NCBI RefSeq assembly: GCF_042676985.1
Contig: NZ_JBHTIK010000012.1
Coordinates: 62,001 to 126,000, forward strand
Direction of reading: 5' to 3'
DNA from: Sphingosinicella xenopeptidilytica
GTDB taxonomy: Bacteria; Pseudomonadota; Alphaproteobacteria; Sphingomonadales; Sphingomonadaceae
Length of the DNA stretch: 64,000 bases
Shown piece after piece: positions 62,550 through 64,000 of this stretch; within the stretch, counting starts at the first letter, position 1, and each line of letters begins with the position of its first letter. A program made the position numbers and the translations under genes. Below the pieces are notes generated by a model, which had not been told where the DNA came from, did not search any database, and was given only the letters and a program-made list of their open reading frames with translations.

Positions 62550-62567
62550 ATGACAGCTTTGTGAAAA
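62550..62567 (-). promoter_or_regulatory. Candidate Pho box before the TonB receptor gene
   Basis: On the minus strand: TTTTCAC, AAAG, CTGTCAT. Spacing is exactly 7-4-7; the second half is a full match to CTGTCAT and the first matches CTGTCAC at five of seven bases. It lies 120 bases before the receptor ATG, a fair place for an activator site if the transcript has a leader. Confidence 0.6.
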
Positions 62568-62575
62568 ATACTCAT

Positions 62576-62583
62576 TTCATGAA
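62576..62583. promoter_or_regulatory. Small palindrome in AT-rich promoter region
   Basis: TTCATGAA is a perfect 8-base palindrome in an AT-rich stretch (62561-62600) between the TonB receptor gene and the RpiR-type regulator gene. It may be part of the operator of the regulator or of the receptor promoter. Weak evidence on its own. Confidence 0.25.
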
Positions 62584-62691
62584 TGAATAAAAATTGAGCC
62601 AGAATTTTCGGAGGTGCTTTGCTTGACGCTGCCGCTCGGCTGAGCTTTCCTCAGTCGTGGGGATGGAATCGTTGCAGGCGAAGGGTGTTCA

Positions 62692-63567
62692 ATGACGCAG
62701 GGCGGTGCGCGGGATCAGATGCCGGTGGAAAATGCGCTGGCGCGAATCCGCATCGCACGGCCCACCATGCCCAAGGGTGCCGGGCGAATCGCCGACTTCG
62801 TGCTCGCCGAGCCTGAGCGCGTTGTCCGTATGTCGGTGACCGAGCTTTCGGAGGCGACGGGGGCCAGCGAAGGCAGCGTCATCAATTTCTGCCGCAGCCT
62901 CGGCCTCACGGGATTCCAGCACCTGAAGCTCAGCCTCGCGCAAGAGATCGTGCGCCCGGTGCAGTTCATCCACGAGGATCTGGAGAAGGACGACGACCTC
63001 GAAACCGTGTGCCGCAAGGTGTTCCATTCCGGCATCCAGGCCCTGCGCGACACGCATTCGGTGCTCGATCCGCAGGCGCTTGGGCAGGCGGTGGCGGCGA
63101 TGCGCGCGGCGAAACGGATCGAGATCTACGGCATCGGCTCCTCGGCGCCGATCGCCGAGGATGCGCACTACCGGATGCTGCGAATCGGCCTCGACGCGCG
63201 CGCGATGACGGACAGCCATATCCAGGCGATCAGCGCCTCGCGCACGGGGCCGGACGTGGCGGTGCTGACGATCTCGCATACCGGTGCCACGCACGAAACG
63301 CTCACCGCGACGCGCCTTGCGCACGAGGCGGGTGCGAAGACGGTGGTGATCACCAACTATGCGCGCTCGCCGATCCAGAGCCACGCTGACATCCTGCTCT
63401 ACACGATGGCGCGCGAAACGCGTTTCCGTACCGAGGCGATGGCGAGCCGCATCGCGCAGCTGTGCGTGATCGACGCGCTGATCGCCGCGCTCGCGCTCGC
63501 CGACTACGACCGCGCGACGGACACGCTGCGGCGGACCTTTGACATCCTCTCGATCAAGCGGTTCTGA
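62692..63567 (+). CDS. MurR/RpiR-family regulator with SIS domain
   Basis: A 291-residue regulator. The N-terminal HTH_6 domain (ADFVLAEPERVVRMSVTELSEATGASEGSVINFCRSLG, read in part) is followed by a SIS sugar-isomerase-like domain from about 115 (RIEIYGIGSSAPIAEDAHYRML; VAVLTISHTGATHETLTA; VVITNYARSPI), which binds phosphosugars. It is encoded away from the TonB receptor. Its 3' end overlaps the HAD phosphatase gene on the other strand by 14 bases. It may control phosphosugar or phosphorus genes; targets unknown. Confidence 0.94.
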   Translation: MTQGGARDQMPVENALARIRIARPTMPKGAGRIADFVLAEPERVVRMSVTELSEATGASEGSVINFCRSLGLTGFQHLKLSLAQEIVRPVQFIHEDLEKDDDLETVCRKVFHSGIQALRDTHSVLDPQALGQAVAAMRAAKRIEIYGIGSSAPIAEDAHYRMLRIGLDARAMTDSHIQAISASRTGPDVAVLTISHTGATHETLTATRLAHEAGAKTVVITNYARSPIQSHADILLYTMARETRFRTEAMASRIAQLCVIDALIAALALADYDRATDTLRRTFDILSIKRF

Positions 63568-64000
63568 GGCTTGCCGCCACCGATTCGAGTGTGCGCCCCG
63601 CCGCGCCGCCGATGGTGACGCAAGGCATACCCACGGCGGCCGCGCCTGCGACATCCGTGTCCGGGTTGTCGCCGATCATCAGCGCATCCTCGGGCGGGAT
63701 ATCGAGGAGGTCGCACGCGCGCATGAAGAGGCGCGGGGAGGGCTTGCCGACGAGCTGGTAGTCGAGTGGCCGCTTGCCTGTCGCCGCGAGCAGCGCCGCG
63801 AGCAGCGCGCCGGTTTCGGGCACGACCTCGCCGCCGGGGCCGGGGTGATTGAGATCGGCGTTCGAGACCAGCAGCGCCGCGCCGCGCAGGATCGCGTTCG
63901 CGGCGCGCTCGAGCTGGCGGAAGGTGAAGCGCGTGTCGCGCAGCAGCACGACGACCTCCGGCGCCTCGCGCGCGACGCTGATGCCGAGCGCGCGGGCGGC
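63554..64000 (-). CDS. HAD-superfamily phosphatase (NagD/IIA type), 5' end outside window
   Basis: About 148 C-terminal residues are visible. The block ALMIGDNPDTDVAGAAAVGMP carries the last acidic motif of HAD phosphatases (GDN.DTD), preceded by KPSPRLFMRACDLLDI. The lid and central region VVVLLRDTRFTFRQLERAANAIL fits subclass IIA enzymes such as NagD and 4-nitrophenyl phosphatase/phosphoglycolate phosphatase. The nucleophile motif DxD lies outside the window. The gene reads into the window from the right edge. Confidence 0.88.
   Translation of the reverse strand, partial: AARALGISVAREAPEVVVLLRDTRFTFRQLERAANAILRGAALLVSNADLNHPGPGGEVVPETGALLAALLAATGKRPLDYQLVGKPSPRLFMRACDLLDIPPEDALMIGDNPDTDVAGAAAVGMPCVTIGGAAGRTLESVAASLRTA

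Overview
The window looks like chromosome of an alphaproteobacterium, most likely Sphingomonadales. This is inferred from very GC-rich coding sequence, a CpaA-F/TadBC pilus cluster, split glycine decarboxylase (gcvPA/gcvPB), alpha/beta glycyl-tRNA synthetase, TonB-dependent receptor, PEP-CTERM protein and a palindromic repeat of the type common in that order. No 16S gene or other decisive marker is present. Gene density is very high: most same-strand neighbours overlap by ATGA or TGATG, and convergent genes abut or overlap at their stops. || Layout. 1-4.2 kb: 5' part of an acyl-CoA synthetase gene diverging from a large autotransporter. 4.3-10.1 kb: glyQ-glyS, then pyruvate phosphate dikinase. 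glyS carries an in-frame insertion made of a tRNA 3' end joined to a palindromic repeat, and further on a low-GC segment. 10.1-14.2 kb: DUF1214/DUF1254 pair, glutathione S-transferase, a lipoprotein, a membrane-anchored HhH protein and a CoA transferase. 14.2-22.7 kb: Tad/Flp pilus secretion cluster cpaA-B-C-D-E-F-tadB-tadC on the minus strand, without pilin, TadD or TadE/F/G genes. 22.8-28.9 kb: lipase-like hydrolase, FAD oxidoreductase, PEP-CTERM protein, then ispH-thrB-rnhA and a lipoprotein. 28.9-34.4 kb: tandem glycine riboswitch and gcvT-gcvH-methyltransferase-gcvPA-gcvPB. 34.5-41.8 kb: housekeeping genes xseB-ispA-coaD-PPIase-queA-lipoprotein-tgt-enoyl-CoA hydratase. 41.8-46.8 kb: a second enoyl-CoA hydratase, then a PepSY/PepSY/response regulator/histidine kinase module and a porin. 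46.9-50.5 kb: glcG-glcB (malate synthase G) with a divergent LysR regulator. 50.5-52.4 kb: a low-GC DUF262-AlbA_2 gene interrupted by an in-frame amber codon. 52.5-55.4 kb: Lrp regulator diverging from an E1-type thiamine-diphosphate enzyme. 55.4-62.6 kb: minus-strand TonB receptor-phnD-phnC-phnE-phosphocholine-specific phospholipase C, with candidate Pho boxes before the receptor and before phnD. 62.7-64 kb: RpiR-type regulator and the 3' part of a HAD phosphatase gene. || How genes work together. The gcv operon is probably switched on by glycine through its riboswitch. The PepSY two-component module appears to share a bipartite operator with its divergent PepSY gene and with the porin 3.8 kb away, so these may form one envelope-stress regulon. 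The phospholipase/PhnDCE/TonB block looks like a phosphate-starvation scavenging unit that couples extracytoplasmic lipid headgroup release to uptake. queA and tgt serve queuosine modification; ispA and ispH serve isoprenoid synthesis.
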